From the NCBI RefSeq assembly GCF_027947595.1, contig NZ_CP116257.1, positions 248,001 to 312,000 of the forward strand: DNA of 64,000 nt, written 5' to 3'. The position numbers were made by a program, and so were the translations under genes. Source of the stretch: Streptomyces lienomycini (GTDB lineage: Bacteria; Actinomycetota; Actinomycetes; Streptomycetales; Streptomycetaceae). Each line of letters opens with the position of its first letter. Within the stretch, counting starts at the first letter, position 1. Positions 35,676-44,344 of the stretch are shown piece by piece. The notes under the pieces were generated by a model, which was not told the DNA's origin, made no database searches, and saw only the letters and a program-made list of their open reading frames with translations.

Positions 35676-37279
35676 GAGAGGTCGGAGCACGGATCGGCGT
35701 CGGCCGTGCGGGCATCGCCGGACGCCTCCCCGGCCCCGGACTCCCCGGCCCCGGACTCCCCGGCCCCGGACTCCCCGGAGGCCGGTGTCCCCACCGCGTC
35801 GCCGGTGTAGTCGCCGCCCATGACCAGGACCAGACCGTCCCCGGCGACGGGTTCCAGACGGGCGCCCGGGAACAGCGGGGCGAGGGCCCCGGCACCGTCC
35901 TTGTGGGCCGGACCGTACTGGATCACGGTGGTGGCGTGGTCCCGGCGGTCGGCGTTGCCCGTCGCGGTGACGGTGAAGCCGTGGTCCCGGAGAGTCCCGG
36001 CGGCGCGGGCGGCCAGCCCGGAGGTGTGGGTGCCGTTGCGGACGGCGACCGCGACGCCCCGGCCGGACACCTCGTGCGTCGTGCCCTCGCCGGAGCCGTG
36101 GTCGCCGCTCCCGCCCCCACCGCCGCCGCTCCCGCTCCCGGAGCCGGTCCCGGTGCCGGTGCCGGTGTCGGAGCCGTCCGGGGCGCGGTCGTTCCTGAGC
36201 GACGCCCACAGGTCGCCTGCGTCCGGCTCGACTACGGCCACGCGGTCGCCCGCGTAACGCCAGGGGATGGTGACGAACCGGGTGTTGTGCAGGTCGACGT
36301 CCTTCAGCGACATGGCGAACTTCAACAGCTTGTCGGCCGAGCCGAGCCCGGGGTCGACCGTCAGGGAACCGGTCGCGGCCTCGGCCAGCGGCAGCAGCCG
36401 GGTCGGGGTGAAACCGTCGTCCTTGATCTTCTTCAGCAGGGCGGACATGAACGCCTGCTGGCGCTTGATGCGGCCGATGTCGGAACCGTCGCCGATGCCG
36501 TGCCGGATCCGGACGTAGTCCAGCGCCCGCTGCCCGGAGACGTTCTGGACGCCCTTGTCGAAGAGCTTGTCGCCCCGCGTCGCGCGGTTCGGGTTGAGGT
36601 CGCGCTGGTAGACGTCCTGGGGCAGGCACACCTCGACACCGCCGACGACGTCAGTGAGCGAGGCGAAGCCCTGGAAGTCGACGACCACGGTGTGGTCCAC
36701 CCGCAGCCCGGAGAGCTTCTCCACGGTGTTCTGGGTGCAGGCCGGATTGCCCTCGGCCCTCTGCCCGACCGAGTAGGCGGCGTTGAACATCGTGTCGGGC
36801 CGTTCCTCGGTCCAGGTCCCGTCGGGCAGCCTGCACGGCGGGATGGTCACGAGGGTGTCGCGGGGGATGGACACGGCGACGGCGTGCCGGCGGTCGGCGT
36901 AGACGTGGAGCAGCAGGGCGGTGTCCGAGCGGCCGATGTCGCCCTTGTCGCCGCCGCCGAGGTCGGCGTTGCCTCCGGTGCGCGCGTCCGAGCCGATGAC
37001 CAGGACGTTCTCGCCCTTCGTCGCCGCGGCGGGGCGGTCGTCGGATATGCCGTCCGCGTCGAAGGTGTCGATGTTGCCGGTCAGCCGCAGGTACAGCCAG
37101 CCCGCCCCGGCCGTCGCGAGCACGACCACCGCCAGGCAGGTCGCGAGGACGGGCCGCAGCCGGCCGCGACCGCGCCGGCGGCCGGGGTGCCGGCCGTTCC
37201 CGCCGCCCGCGCGCCGCCGGGCGCGGTGCGGTTTCCTCCGGCCGTGCCGTGGGGGAGTCGCCTGCTGGTCCGTGGTCAT
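35666..37279 (-). CDS. LytR-CpsA-Psr (LCP) family cell-wall ligase
   Basis: About 537 residues. Short basic cytoplasmic N terminus, one membrane helix (VLATCLAVVVLATAGAGWLY, about residues 45-64), then the LCP catalytic domain (VLVIGSDARTGG, DTALLLHVYADRRHAVAVSI, ALDYVRIRHGIGDGSDIGRI with catalytic Arg residues) and a LytR_C domain (GVAVAVRNGTHTSGLAARAA). A Gly/Ser linker separates them, and GESGA repeats occur near the end. LCP enzymes attach wall glycopolymers to peptidoglycan. ATG 37279 (MTTDQQA) precedes the basic stretch. Confidence 0.93.
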   Translation of the reverse strand: MTTDQQATPPRHGRRKPHRARRRAGGGNGRHPGRRRGRGRLRPVLATCLAVVVLATAGAGWLYLRLTGNIDTFDADGISDDRPAAATKGENVLVIGSDARTGGNADLGGGDKGDIGRSDTALLLHVYADRRHAVAVSIPRDTLVTIPPCRLPDGTWTEERPDTMFNAAYSVGQRAEGNPACTQNTVEKLSGLRVDHTVVVDFQGFASLTDVVGGVEVCLPQDVYQRDLNPNRATRGDKLFDKGVQNVSGQRALDYVRIRHGIGDGSDIGRIKRQQAFMSALLKKIKDDGFTPTRLLPLAEAATGSLTVDPGLGSADKLLKFAMSLKDVDLHNTRFVTIPWRYAGDRVAVVEPDAGDLWASLRNDRAPDGSDTGTGTGTGSGSGSGGGGGGSGDHGSGEGTTHEVSGRGVAVAVRNGTHTSGLAARAAGTLRDHGFTVTATGNADRRDHATTVIQYGPAHKDGAGALAPLFPGARLEPVAGDGLVLVMGGDYTGDAVGTPASGESGAGESGAGESGAGEASGDARTADADPCSDLSYG

Positions 37280-37303
37280 GTGCGCGCCTCGTCCGAGTCG
37301 GTC

Positions 37304-37354
37304 GTCCGGTGGTCCGGTGCGGTGGTCCGGTCCGGTGCGGTGGTCCGGTGGCCC
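37304..37354. repeat. GGTGGTCCGGT short repeats
   Basis: Imperfect tandem copies of GGTGGTCCGGT with GC/CC spacers in the leader of the LCP gene. Confidence 0.7.
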
Positions 37355-37395
37355 GGTCGCGCGGAGCAAGCGGCCGGCCCCAACCAAAGTTGTAT

Positions 37396-37415
37396 AGTTG
37401 CGCAATATAGCAACT
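37396..37415. promoter_or_regulatory. Candidate operator before TatA-like gene
   Basis: Inverted repeat AGTTGC (37396-37401) and GCAACT (37410-37415) with the octamer TTGCGCAA at 37398-37405, inside an AT-rich island, 28 nt before the TatA-like start and 117 nt before the divergent LCP start. The same TTGCGCAA core centres the palindrome at 38185-38209. Confidence 0.65.
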
Positions 37416-37442
37416 GTATGGGGATGGGAAAGGGGTGGCGGA

Positions 37443-37661
37443 ATGCTCCGCAACGGACTGGAGCCGTGGCACCTGCTCGTCGTGGCCGTCGTGTTCATCG
37501 CACTGTTCGGCTCGAAGAAGCTGCCCGACATGGCGCGTTCACTCGGCAAGTCGGCCCGCATCCTCAAGAGCGAGGCCCGGGCGATGCGGTCCGAGGAGGA
37601 GCCGGCCGCCCCCGTCGGCTCCCCGCCGGGGGACGGGTCCGGCCCCGCCGCCGGCCGCTGA
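37443..37661 (+). CDS. TatA/TatE-like protein
   Basis: 72 residues with the Tat pore-subunit design: short N terminus, one membrane helix (WHLLVVAVVFIALFG), the hinge FGSKKLPDMARSLGKSARIL, then an amphipathic helix and a short Pro-rich tail. TatA assembles around TatBC to move folded proteins with twin-arginine signals. No tatC gene lies in the window. It is therefore an extra, dispersed TatA-like subunit or a paralogue with another role. ATG 37443 has GGGGTGG upstream. Confidence 0.88.
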   Translation: MLRNGLEPWHLLVVAVVFIALFGSKKLPDMARSLGKSARILKSEARAMRSEEEPAAPVGSPPGDGSGPAAGR

Positions 37662-37690
37662 GTCGCGGGCCCGGCGGCCGGCGCGGCCCG

Positions 37691-38125
37691 TCAGGTGGCC
37701 TCCGGGTCGAACGGGACGCGGGGCGCGTCGGCCTCCGGGCCCGGTCGCGACCCGGCCGGGGCCGACGAGCCGCCGGGGCCGGGTCCGGGGTCGGGCCCGG
37801 GCCCGGGGTCGGACGCGGAACGGGGGGCGGGGCCTGGCTCGGGGTCGGCTCCGGAGTCCGGCTCGGCTCCGAGCCCCAGCGCGTCGCCGTCCAGGACGTG
37901 CTTGCGTACGAACGTCTCCGGCCGCAGGTCGCGGAGCTCGAAGTCCTGGAACTCCGGGCCGAGTCCGGAGCGGATCTCCTCCTCGGCGCTGTCGGTGACC
38001 TCCCGCACCTTGCGCAGGAAGCCCGCCACGTTCTGGATGACCTCCGGGAGCCGGTCCGGCCCGAAGAGGAGGACGGCCAGGACCGCCAGCGCGGCCAGTT
38101 CCATGGGGCCCACGTCGGAGAACAC
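37691..38125 (-). CDS. TatB-like protein
   Basis: 144 residues. N terminus MFSDVGPMELAALAVLAVLL then FGPDRLPEVIQNVAGFLRKV: the Glu in the membrane segment and the GPDRLPE hinge are typical of TatB. A long amphipathic helix follows (REVTDSAEEEIRSGLGPEFQ), then an extended Pro/Gly/Asp-rich tail from about residue 85. Convergent with the TatA-like gene, 29 nt away. Each has its own TTGCGCAA-type site, suggesting common control. Confidence 0.88.
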   Translation of the reverse strand: MFSDVGPMELAALAVLAVLLFGPDRLPEVIQNVAGFLRKVREVTDSAEEEIRSGLGPEFQDFELRDLRPETFVRKHVLDGDALGLGAEPDSGADPEPGPAPRSASDPGPGPDPGPGPGGSSAPAGSRPGPEADAPRVPFDPEAT

Positions 38126-38184
38126 CGGCCGCTCCTCGCGCAGACGTCGTCGGTCGGCTCACCCGTGACGGGAGCCGACCAACA

Positions 38185-38209
38185 GTTTAATACTTGCGCA
38201 AGTGTTAAC
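38185..38209. promoter_or_regulatory. Candidate operator before TatB-like gene
   Basis: Near-perfect 25-bp palindrome: arms GTTTAATACTTG and CAAGTGTTAAC flank the centre, whose core ACTTGCGCAAGT is perfectly symmetric. 60 nt upstream of the TatB-like start. It shares TTGCGCAA with 37398-37405. ArsR- and MarR-type regulators often use sites of this shape. Confidence 0.7.
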
Positions 38210-40150
38210 TACATGCCGGTCCGGCCCTCCGTTCGCGCCCGCCGCCCGAGCAGCTCCGCCAGCCCCCGCCGGGTCGCCGCCAGCACCACCCGGTCCGCAC
38301 CCCGCAGGACGTACGTGTCGGGCAGCTCCCACACCAGCCGGGACGCCCGCGCCGCCCCCTGCGCACCGGCCTCCCCGCGTCCGTCGGGGACCTCCAGCGC
38401 CAGCACCCGCCACGCCCCCGCCCGGAACGCCTCCCCGACCGTCCTCCCCTCCAGCTGCGGATGCCCCGCCACCCGCACCGCCGCGAACAGCAGCACCCGC
38501 CGCTCCACGGGGATCGCGCCCAGGATCTGCCGGCCCATCATCGCGCCGGCGAACGAGGGCGCGGCCAGGTGCGTCACACTGCGGCTGCGGGTGAGGGCGC
38601 CGGGGTGGGCGGCGCGCAGGGTGCGGTACACGGCGGTCGCGAAGTCGTCGTCGTACAGGCGCAGCACCACCCGCAGCCGCGACCGCACGGACCGGGCGTA
38701 CAGCACCGCCTCCAGGTTGGTCGTGTCCACGCTGGTCAGGGCGAGCAGCGAGTGCGCGGTGGATCTTGGCGGACTCCAGGACGCCCTCCTGGGTGACGTC
38801 CCCGAGCACCACCGGCACCCGCAGCCGCCGTGCGGTGGCCATGCCGCGCGCCTCGGGGTCGGCCTCGACGCACACCACGGGGATGTCCATCTCCCGCAGC
38901 CGGGTCAGTACACGCGTGCCGATCTTGCCGAGGCCGAGCAGGACGACGTGCCCGCCGAGCCCCCGCGGCGGTTTCCGCAGCGTCGACGCGGTGCGGAACG
39001 TGCCGAGGGCCTCCAGCACGGCCGCCAGCAGCACCGGCAGCAGCAGCAGTCCGACGAAACCGGACAGGAGCTGGAGGATCTGGCGGCCGACGTCGTCGTT
39101 GTGCGCGGGTTCGTTGATGGAGAACAGGTCGAGCAGTGTGACGTACGTGGCGTGCAGCGGATGGTCGCCGGTGACCACCATCAGCGCGACGGCGAGTGCG
39201 ACCACGCACGCCGCCAGACCGGCCAGCGACCATCGCAGGCGCCGTGAGAACAGTTCCCCGAAGGCGGGCACACCGGCCCGTCCGGCGGCCAGCGGCGGCC
39301 CGGAGTACGACACCTGCTCCAGGGCGACGGTTCCGCGCCCGGTGGCCGCCTCCACCGCCGCCGCGTCGGGCAGCAGTTGCGGACCCTGCTCACCGCTGTC
39401 CTCCGAACCGTCCGCACCGGCCGGGTCGTTGCTCGTCGTGGACAGCAGCGCGAGGGTGCACAGCCCGGGGTCGGCCACCTCGCCGGGGCGGGGCGGATCG
39501 CGCTCGACCGCGCGCAGCAGCAGACCGTCGGCCTCGACGATCTTGCTGGTGCCGACGAGCGCGGTGGCCGCCAGCGCGGGCGCGGCGGTGTCCGCGTCGG
39601 ACAGGACCGTCGTCGACCCCTCGACGCCGCCGGTCCCGGGACTCGCCAACACGGCGCTCTGGTCGAGCAGTTCCTCGATGTGCTGGCCCAGGCGCCGGTT
39701 GTACAGGCGCAGGACCAGCCGCAGGCGCGGGTTGAGCCGGCGTGCGGTCAGGGCGGCGCGGATGTTGGTCTCGTCGTCGTCGTAGACGAGGGCCAGCGCG
39801 GTGGCCTGCTCGACGCCGGCGTCCGCGAGCACGTCCTCGGTGGGCTCGGTGGCCTCCAACGCGCGGTCCGGGGCGCCCGGTTCGCCGCCGCCGGTCCGGT
39901 TGACGGCCGCGTTGACCATGTCCAGCAGCGCCGCCGAGGCCGCCCGGGCCCGCCCGACGACCGGCTGAGGCACCCGGCGTCCGGAGGGCGGGACGACGAG
40001 TGTGACCTGCTCGCGGTAGACACCGCGCAGTTCGGCGGCCAGCCGGTGCGCCAGCCCGTCGTCGCCGCACACCACCATGTGCGCGTACGCGTCGCGCTGC
40101 GGCCCCTGATTCGGCCCCTGACGCGGAACGCTCCCCGTGTGAGTCCCCAT
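38209..40150 (-). pseudogene. Double TrkA-N/RCK membrane protein, frameshifted
   Basis: Reading from ATG 40150 gives a TrkA-N domain (MVVCGDDGLAHRLAAELRGV), two membrane helices near residues 306 and 361 flanking YVTLLDLFSINEPAH, then a second RCK domain (GGHVVLLGLGKIGTRVLTRL). The frame breaks at about 38752-38758: after LESAKIHR it is lost, while the expected continuation SLLALTSVDTTNLEAVLYAR sits in another frame and runs to the stop at 38209. Restored length is about 645 residues. The pore loop lacks the TVGYG potassium filter. It could be an inactivated gene, a sequencing error or programmed shifting. Confidence 0.75.
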
Positions 40151-40206
40151 GTGAGGAGGACAGTACAGGCGCGGTGCCCGGTTCCGGGGAGTGCCCGAGG
40201 GTGCGC

Positions 40207-41298
40207 CTATATCTCCTGGGCGGGCCATCCCAGCAGCCGCGCCCCGATGGCCGCGGTCTGCAGCGTGTAGCGGTGCACCGGCTCGGACGGGTCGGCCCCG
40301 GTCAGCTGATGGATGCGGTCCAGCCGGTAGGTGAGCGCCCGCACGCTCAGCGCGAGACGCCGGGCGGCCTCGGCCGCGGTGCAGCCGGCGTCGAAGTACA
40401 CCTCCAGGGTCCTCAGCAGCGGCTCGGCACCGCCGCGAGCCTCGCGCAGCGGCCCCAGCACGCTCAGTACGAGGTCGGCCATCGCCTGCCGGTCCCGGGC
40501 CAGGACCGGGTAGACCAGCATGTCGGCGGCGCGCACCACGGGCTCGTCCAGGCTCAGCCGGTCGGCCAGTTCGAGGGTGCTGACGGCCTCCTCGTAGCTG
40601 TGCACCACACCGCCCGCGCCGCTCTGCGGGCGCCCGATGGCGACCCGGCTGCCGTCCGTGGCGGCGTACGCCTGCTTGGCGAAGTAGGAGAGGACGTCGT
40701 CCTGGTCGCCGGGCGCGATACAGATCAACTGCCCGTTCTTGGTGGTGATCAGGATGCGCCGGTCGCCGAAGCGGGAGATCAGCGCGGTCTCCACGATCCG
40801 GGTGACCGGTGCGGTGTCGTCGTACGCCTCGGGTCCCTCGGCCACCGCGACGGCGTGGGCGCGGGAGAGGACGAGGCCGAAGCGCTCGGCCCGTTCGGCG
40901 AGCCGGCCCAGGTCGCTGCGCCCGTAGAGCAGGTCGTCGATGAACTCCCGCCGCGCCGCCTCCTCCTGGCGTACGGCCAGCCGCTGGGCGCGTTCGTAGC
41001 CCTCGGCGAAGGCGTCCACCGCCTGGGCGACGGCGGCGAGCACGGGGGCGGTGCCGTCGGGACCGGAGGCCGTCGTGCCACCGGGCCAGGACGTGCGCGT
41101 GGCGTCCAGGTGCAGCCGTACGAGACTGCGCAGGCTGTGCCCCGCCTCCGCGGCCTGCTCACCGTGGAGCCGCCGCTCCTCCAGCTCGTCGCGGGTCAGC
41201 CGTCGCCCCGTGTCGGCGACCGTCGCCAAAATCTCGGCGTACCCGGCCAGATACGTCTCCTGTTGCGTCTCCCGCTGGTCCGTCCGCAGGTCCGTCAC
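40207..41298 (-). CDS. PucR/CdaR-family regulator
   Basis: 363 residues. A central GGDEF-like sensor region (FGLVLSRAHAVAVAEGPEAY ... ILITTKNGQLICIAPGD) and a C-terminal PucR-type HTH (LLRTLEVYFDAGCTAAEAAR, RALTYRLDRIHQLTGADP). GTG 41298 (VTDLRTDQ) follows GGGGGAGG at a good distance; a longer frame to 41379 has none. Such regulators respond to purine, sugar-acid or nitrogen catabolites; the target is unclear. It lies just upstream of the broken RCK gene on the same strand. Confidence 0.9.
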   Translation of the reverse strand: MTDLRTDQRETQQETYLAGYAEILATVADTGRRLTRDELEERRLHGEQAAEAGHSLRSLVRLHLDATRTSWPGGTTASGPDGTAPVLAAVAQAVDAFAEGYERAQRLAVRQEEAARREFIDDLLYGRSDLGRLAERAERFGLVLSRAHAVAVAEGPEAYDDTAPVTRIVETALISRFGDRRILITTKNGQLICIAPGDQDDVLSYFAKQAYAATDGSRVAIGRPQSGAGGVVHSYEEAVSTLELADRLSLDEPVVRAADMLVYPVLARDRQAMADLVLSVLGPLREARGGAEPLLRTLEVYFDAGCTAAEAARRLALSVRALTYRLDRIHQLTGADPSEPVHRYTLQTAAIGARLLGWPAQEI

Positions 41299-41338
41299 CC
41301 CGTGCCTCCCCCTGCCGTGCCCGCTCGGTGCGCGGTGT

Positions 41339-41381
41339 CCGGCAACGTGAGGGTAGTCAACGCTGCCGGAAACCGGCAACG
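41339..41381. promoter_or_regulatory. Candidate PucR operator region
   Basis: Two direct copies of CCGGCAACG (41339 and 41373, 34 bp apart), the second forming TGCCGG-aaa-CCGGCA (41364-41378). It lies 40-80 nt upstream of the PucR start. Role inferred. Confidence 0.4.
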
Positions 41382-41445
41382 CGGAACAGCGGGGCCGACC
41401 GCTACTCTGCGCCGCCCGCCGACGGACCCCGTGGAGCCGCCCGCC

Positions 41446-41760
41446 CTACGGCCGCTGGTACGGCTGCTGCTGCGAGGGCCCGTGCCCCTGACCGCCGCCG
41501 GGGCCGCCGAAACCGCCCTGGCCGCCGGCCTCCTGCGCCTGGAGCCGCTCCGCCTGCTCCTTGGTGACCTGCTGCTCGGCGCCGCAGAAGGTGCACTGCG
41601 TCGCGTACTTCGTGGAGAACGGGAACAGCGGCACGAAGAACAGCGTGAACTTCGTGACGCGCTTCCTGAGCGTGTGCGCGGCGGGGTTGCCGCACCGGCC
41701 GCACACCAGGGTGAGTATCGCGAGCTGGTAGAGGTATCCCTTGGTGCCGAAGATGATCAC
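41446..41760 (-). CDS. Zinc-ribbon domain protein
   Basis: About 104 residues. Two CxxC pairs form the ribbon (VCGRCGNPAAHTLRKR and TQCTFCGAEQQVTKEQAERL) around an aromatic hydrophobic stretch (TLFFVPLFPFSTKY) that may lie against the membrane. Gln/Gly-rich tail. The GTG start at 41760 (VIIFGTKGYLYQLAIL) is preferred by family memory and GGAAGG upstream. Conserved in streptomycetes; function unknown. Confidence 0.88.
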   Translation of the reverse strand: MIIFGTKGYLYQLAILTLVCGRCGNPAAHTLRKRVTKFTLFFVPLFPFSTKYATQCTFCGAEQQVTKEQAERLQAQEAGGQGGFGGPGGGQGHGPSQQQPYQRP

Positions 41761-41902
41761 GAGCTGGGTCCTTCCGGGTCGGCGCCCCGCGGGCGCGCAG
41801 GACACGCAGATCCTCTCCCAGGTTGCGCCGGGACGTGCCCCGACGGCCACTCGCGGCCGACCGCGGCCATCCGTGGCCATCCGCTCCGGACCGCTTCCGG
41901 CC

Positions 41903-42115
41903 TCAGCCGTCCGCGGCCTCCCAGCGCAGCAGGTCCCCCGGCTGGCAGTCGAGTACTTCGCAGAGCGCGGCCAGCGTCGTGAAGCGCACCGCCTTCGCGC
42001 GGCCGTTCTTGAGCACCGCCAGGTTGGCGGGGGTGATGCCGACGCGCTCCGCGAGCTCGCCCACGGACATCTTGCGCCTCGCCAGCATCACGTCGATGTC
42101 GACGACGATCGGCAC
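41903..42115 (-). CDS. Short Cro/XRE-type regulator (YozG-like)
   Basis: 70 residues, essentially one HTH: IDVMLARRKMSVGELAERVG, ITPANLAVLKNGRAKAVRFT, LCEVLDCQPGDLLRW. GTG start at 42115 with GAAGGAG upstream. In other genomes this type usually accompanies a DUF2975 membrane protein, which is absent here; the neighbouring zinc-ribbon gene may be its operon partner. Confidence 0.9.
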   Translation of the reverse strand: MPIVVDIDVMLARRKMSVGELAERVGITPANLAVLKNGRAKAVRFTTLAALCEVLDCQPGDLLRWEAADG

Positions 42116-42430
42116 CGGTCAGCGCTCCTTCCGTCCGCCCGCGGTTTCCATCGGCCCGCGATGCGAATCTATTGACTCTCGATAGGCGCGGCAAGATCCG
42201 AACGTATCCCTACAGGTCGGACGCCGCCGAATGTGGGTGCCGTCCCGGATGGCCCGCGCGGGCCGGTACGGGCGAGGCTTGAGCCGACTCCCCTTACCCC
42301 GGCCGCGTATGCGAGGCCCTGCCGCTTCGTCCTGCTGTGATCGTCGAGCCCCACCCCCGCAAGGAGAGCACATGGCCCGCCCCACTGACCGCGTCGCCCG
42401 ACCAGGGCCCCGCGGCGGGAGGAGGACCCC
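42116..42430. other. Spacer with candidate operator (42169-42185)
   Basis: No supported gene. CTATTGActcTCGATAG (42169-42185) is an imperfect AT-rich palindrome 54 nt upstream of the YozG-like gene, possibly its operator. An ATG at 42372 behind AAGGAG opens a frame overlapping the DUF3040 gene, but its composition is not protein-like. The DUF3040 gene has its own GGAGGA before 42431. Confidence 0.5.
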
Positions 42431-42721
42431 ATGCCCGTACCCCATGACAACAAACTCAGAGAGATCGAGTCCCGGCTGCACCGCGAGGACCCCCGCTTCG
42501 CCCGGGCCTTCGCCGACGGCCGCCCCTGCCGTCCGCGCGAGTACCGGTACCGCCGCGCCTGGCTGCTGCTCGTCACCGCGCTGGGCGCGCTGGCCACCGG
42601 CCTGGTGCTGGCCCACGGGCTGCTCATCGCCGCCGGCCTGGTCTTCGCCGGCGTGGCCGGTGAACTCTTCGACCCGCACCGCCGTGAGCGCGGCACCCGG
42701 TGCCCGCCGCCCGAGTCCTGA
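42431..42721 (+). CDS. DUF3040 membrane protein
   Basis: 96 residues. N-terminal cytoplasmic DUF3040 motif (NKLREIESRLHREDPRFARA, where the family usually reads LEEIERQLxxDDPxF), then two membrane helices (WLLLVTALGALATGLVLAHG and LLIAAGLVFAGVAGELFD). Family of unknown function common in actinobacterial stress-response clusters. GGAGGA 6 nt before the ATG. Followed 25 nt later by the antiporter gene, so probably one operon. Confidence 0.92.
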   Translation: MPVPHDNKLREIESRLHREDPRFARAFADGRPCRPREYRYRRAWLLLVTALGALATGLVLAHGLLIAAGLVFAGVAGELFDPHRRERGTRCPPPES

Positions 42722-42745
42722 ACCGGACGGCCCGGAGCGCGCTCG

Positions 42746-44320
42746 ATGACCCTGTCCGAGCTGTACCTGATGCTGCTGATCGGCGGCACCGTGCTGCTGG
42801 CCAGCATCGCCGCCGCCCGCGCCGCCCACCGCATCGGCCTGCCCAGCCTGCTGCTGTTCCTGTGCGTCGGACTCGTCGCGGGCGAGGACGGCCTCGGCCT
42901 GCGCTTCGACGACGCCCAGTTGGCACAGGCGCTGGGCGCCGCCGCCCTGGCGCTGATCCTCGTCGAGGGCGGCCTGACCACCCAGTGGAGCGACGTGCGG
43001 CGCCTGCTGGCCCCCGCGGGCGTGCTGGCCACCGCCGGCGTGGCCGTCTCCGTCGCGGTGACCGCGGCGGGCGCGCACTGGCTGCTGGGCATCGACTGGC
43101 GCCTCGCCCTGCTGATCGGCGCGATCGTCTCCTCCACCGACGCCGCCGCCGTCTTCGCCGTACTGCGCGCCCTGCCGCTGCCGCGGAAGGTGAGCGTGCT
43201 GGTGGAGGCCGAGTCCGGCTTCAACGACGCGCCGACCATCATCCTGGTCCTGCTCTTCTCCACCACCGCCGACCTGCCCGGTCCGGTGCCCGTCGTGGGC
43301 AACCTGCTCTTCCAGCTCGTGGTCGGCGGCGCCCTGGGTGTGGTGATCGGGCGGCTGGGCGTCGCGGCCCTGCGGCACATCGCCCTGCCCGCCACCGGCC
43401 TGTACCCGCTGGCCACGGTCGGCTTCGGCGTCGTCGCCTTCGCCGCCGCAGGGGCGCTGGGCGCCAGCGGCATCATCGCCGCCTACCTCTCGGGCCTGGT
43501 CCTCGGCAACGCCAAACTGCCGCACCGGGCGGCCACCCGCTCCTTCGCCGAGGGCGTCGGCTGGCTGGCGCAGATCGGCCTGTTCGTCATGCTCGGCCTG
43601 CTCGTCGATCCGACCGAACTGCCCGCCGCGATCCTCCCCGCCCTGGTCGTCGGCCTGGTCCTGCTGCTGGTCGCCCGCCCCGTGTCGGTCCTGCTCTGCC
43701 TGCTGCCCTTCCGGGTGCCCTGGCGCGAGCAGGTGTTCATCTCCTGGGCCGGTCTGCGCGGCGCGGTGCCCATCGTGCTGACCACGTTCCCGGTGGTGGC
43801 CGGGGTGACCGGGGCGCGCGACGCCCTGAACATCGTCTTCGTGCTCGTCGTCCTGTTCACCCTCCTCCAGGGGCCGACGCTGCCCGCCGTCGCCCGGTGG
43901 ACGGGCGTGACCCGTACGGACGCGCTGCGCGAGATCCAGGTGGAGTCGGCGCCGCTCGACCTCCTGGACGCCGACCTGCTCAGCGTGTCCGTCCCGCCGG
44001 GTTCCCGGCTGCACGGCGTCACCGTCGTCGAACTGCGGCTGCCGCACCCGACGGTGCTGACCCTGGTCATCCGCGACGGCGCCAGCCTCGTGCCCGACGG
44101 CGAGACGGTGCTGCGCTCGGGTGACGAACTGCTGCTCGTCACCACGCCCGGGGTCAGGGAGGCGGCCGAACGGCGCCTGCGTGCCATCGGCCGACGCGGC
44201 AAACTGGCCCGCTGGCTGGGTGAACACGGGTCTCCGGAGTCAGAGCCCTCGGAGTCGGCACCCTCGGAGTCGGAACACTTGCTCCCCGTACGGCGCGAAA
44301 AGCAACACAATGCGCAATAA
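42746..44320 (+). CDS. CPA1 cation/proton antiporter with RCK_C domain (NhaP2/CvrA type)
   Basis: 524 residues. About twelve membrane helices; family motifs SSTDAAAVFAVLRALPLPRK, EAESGFNDAPTIILVLLF (the two essential acidic residues) and SWAGLRGAVPIVLTTFPVVA. After about residue 395 a cytoplasmic RCK_C/TrkA_C regulatory domain follows (VPPGSRLHGVTVVELRLPHP ... RSGDELLLVTTPGVREAAER) and a Ser/Glu-rich tail. It exchanges K+ or Na+ for H+ and may be gated by a ligand bound to the C-terminal domain. A hairpin follows the stop. Confidence 0.94.
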   Translation: MTLSELYLMLLIGGTVLLASIAAARAAHRIGLPSLLLFLCVGLVAGEDGLGLRFDDAQLAQALGAAALALILVEGGLTTQWSDVRRLLAPAGVLATAGVAVSVAVTAAGAHWLLGIDWRLALLIGAIVSSTDAAAVFAVLRALPLPRKVSVLVEAESGFNDAPTIILVLLFSTTADLPGPVPVVGNLLFQLVVGGALGVVIGRLGVAALRHIALPATGLYPLATVGFGVVAFAAAGALGASGIIAAYLSGLVLGNAKLPHRAATRSFAEGVGWLAQIGLFVMLGLLVDPTELPAAILPALVVGLVLLLVARPVSVLLCLLPFRVPWREQVFISWAGLRGAVPIVLTTFPVVAGVTGARDALNIVFVLVVLFTLLQGPTLPAVARWTGVTRTDALREIQVESAPLDLLDADLLSVSVPPGSRLHGVTVVELRLPHPTVLTLVIRDGASLVPDGETVLRSGDELLLVTTPGVREAAERRLRAIGRRGKLARWLGEHGSPESEPSESAPSESEHLLPVRREKQHNAQ

Positions 44321-44326
44321 GTGATG

Positions 44327-44344
44327 CGGTAAACTTCTTTACCG
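44327..44344 (+). terminator. AT-rich hairpin after CPA1 antiporter
   Basis: CGGTAAA-cttc-TTTACCG, a perfect 7-bp stem 7 nt after the stop. It is unusually AT-rich for this genome; it could be a terminator or a regulator site near ATGCGCAATA (44310-44319). Confidence 0.55.

Noticed and set aside
42372..42749. ATG with a strong AAGGAG before the DUF3040 gene
   Set aside because: The encoded sequence is Pro/Arg/Ser-rich and overlaps DUF3040 out of frame; GGAGGA at 42431 explains the real start.
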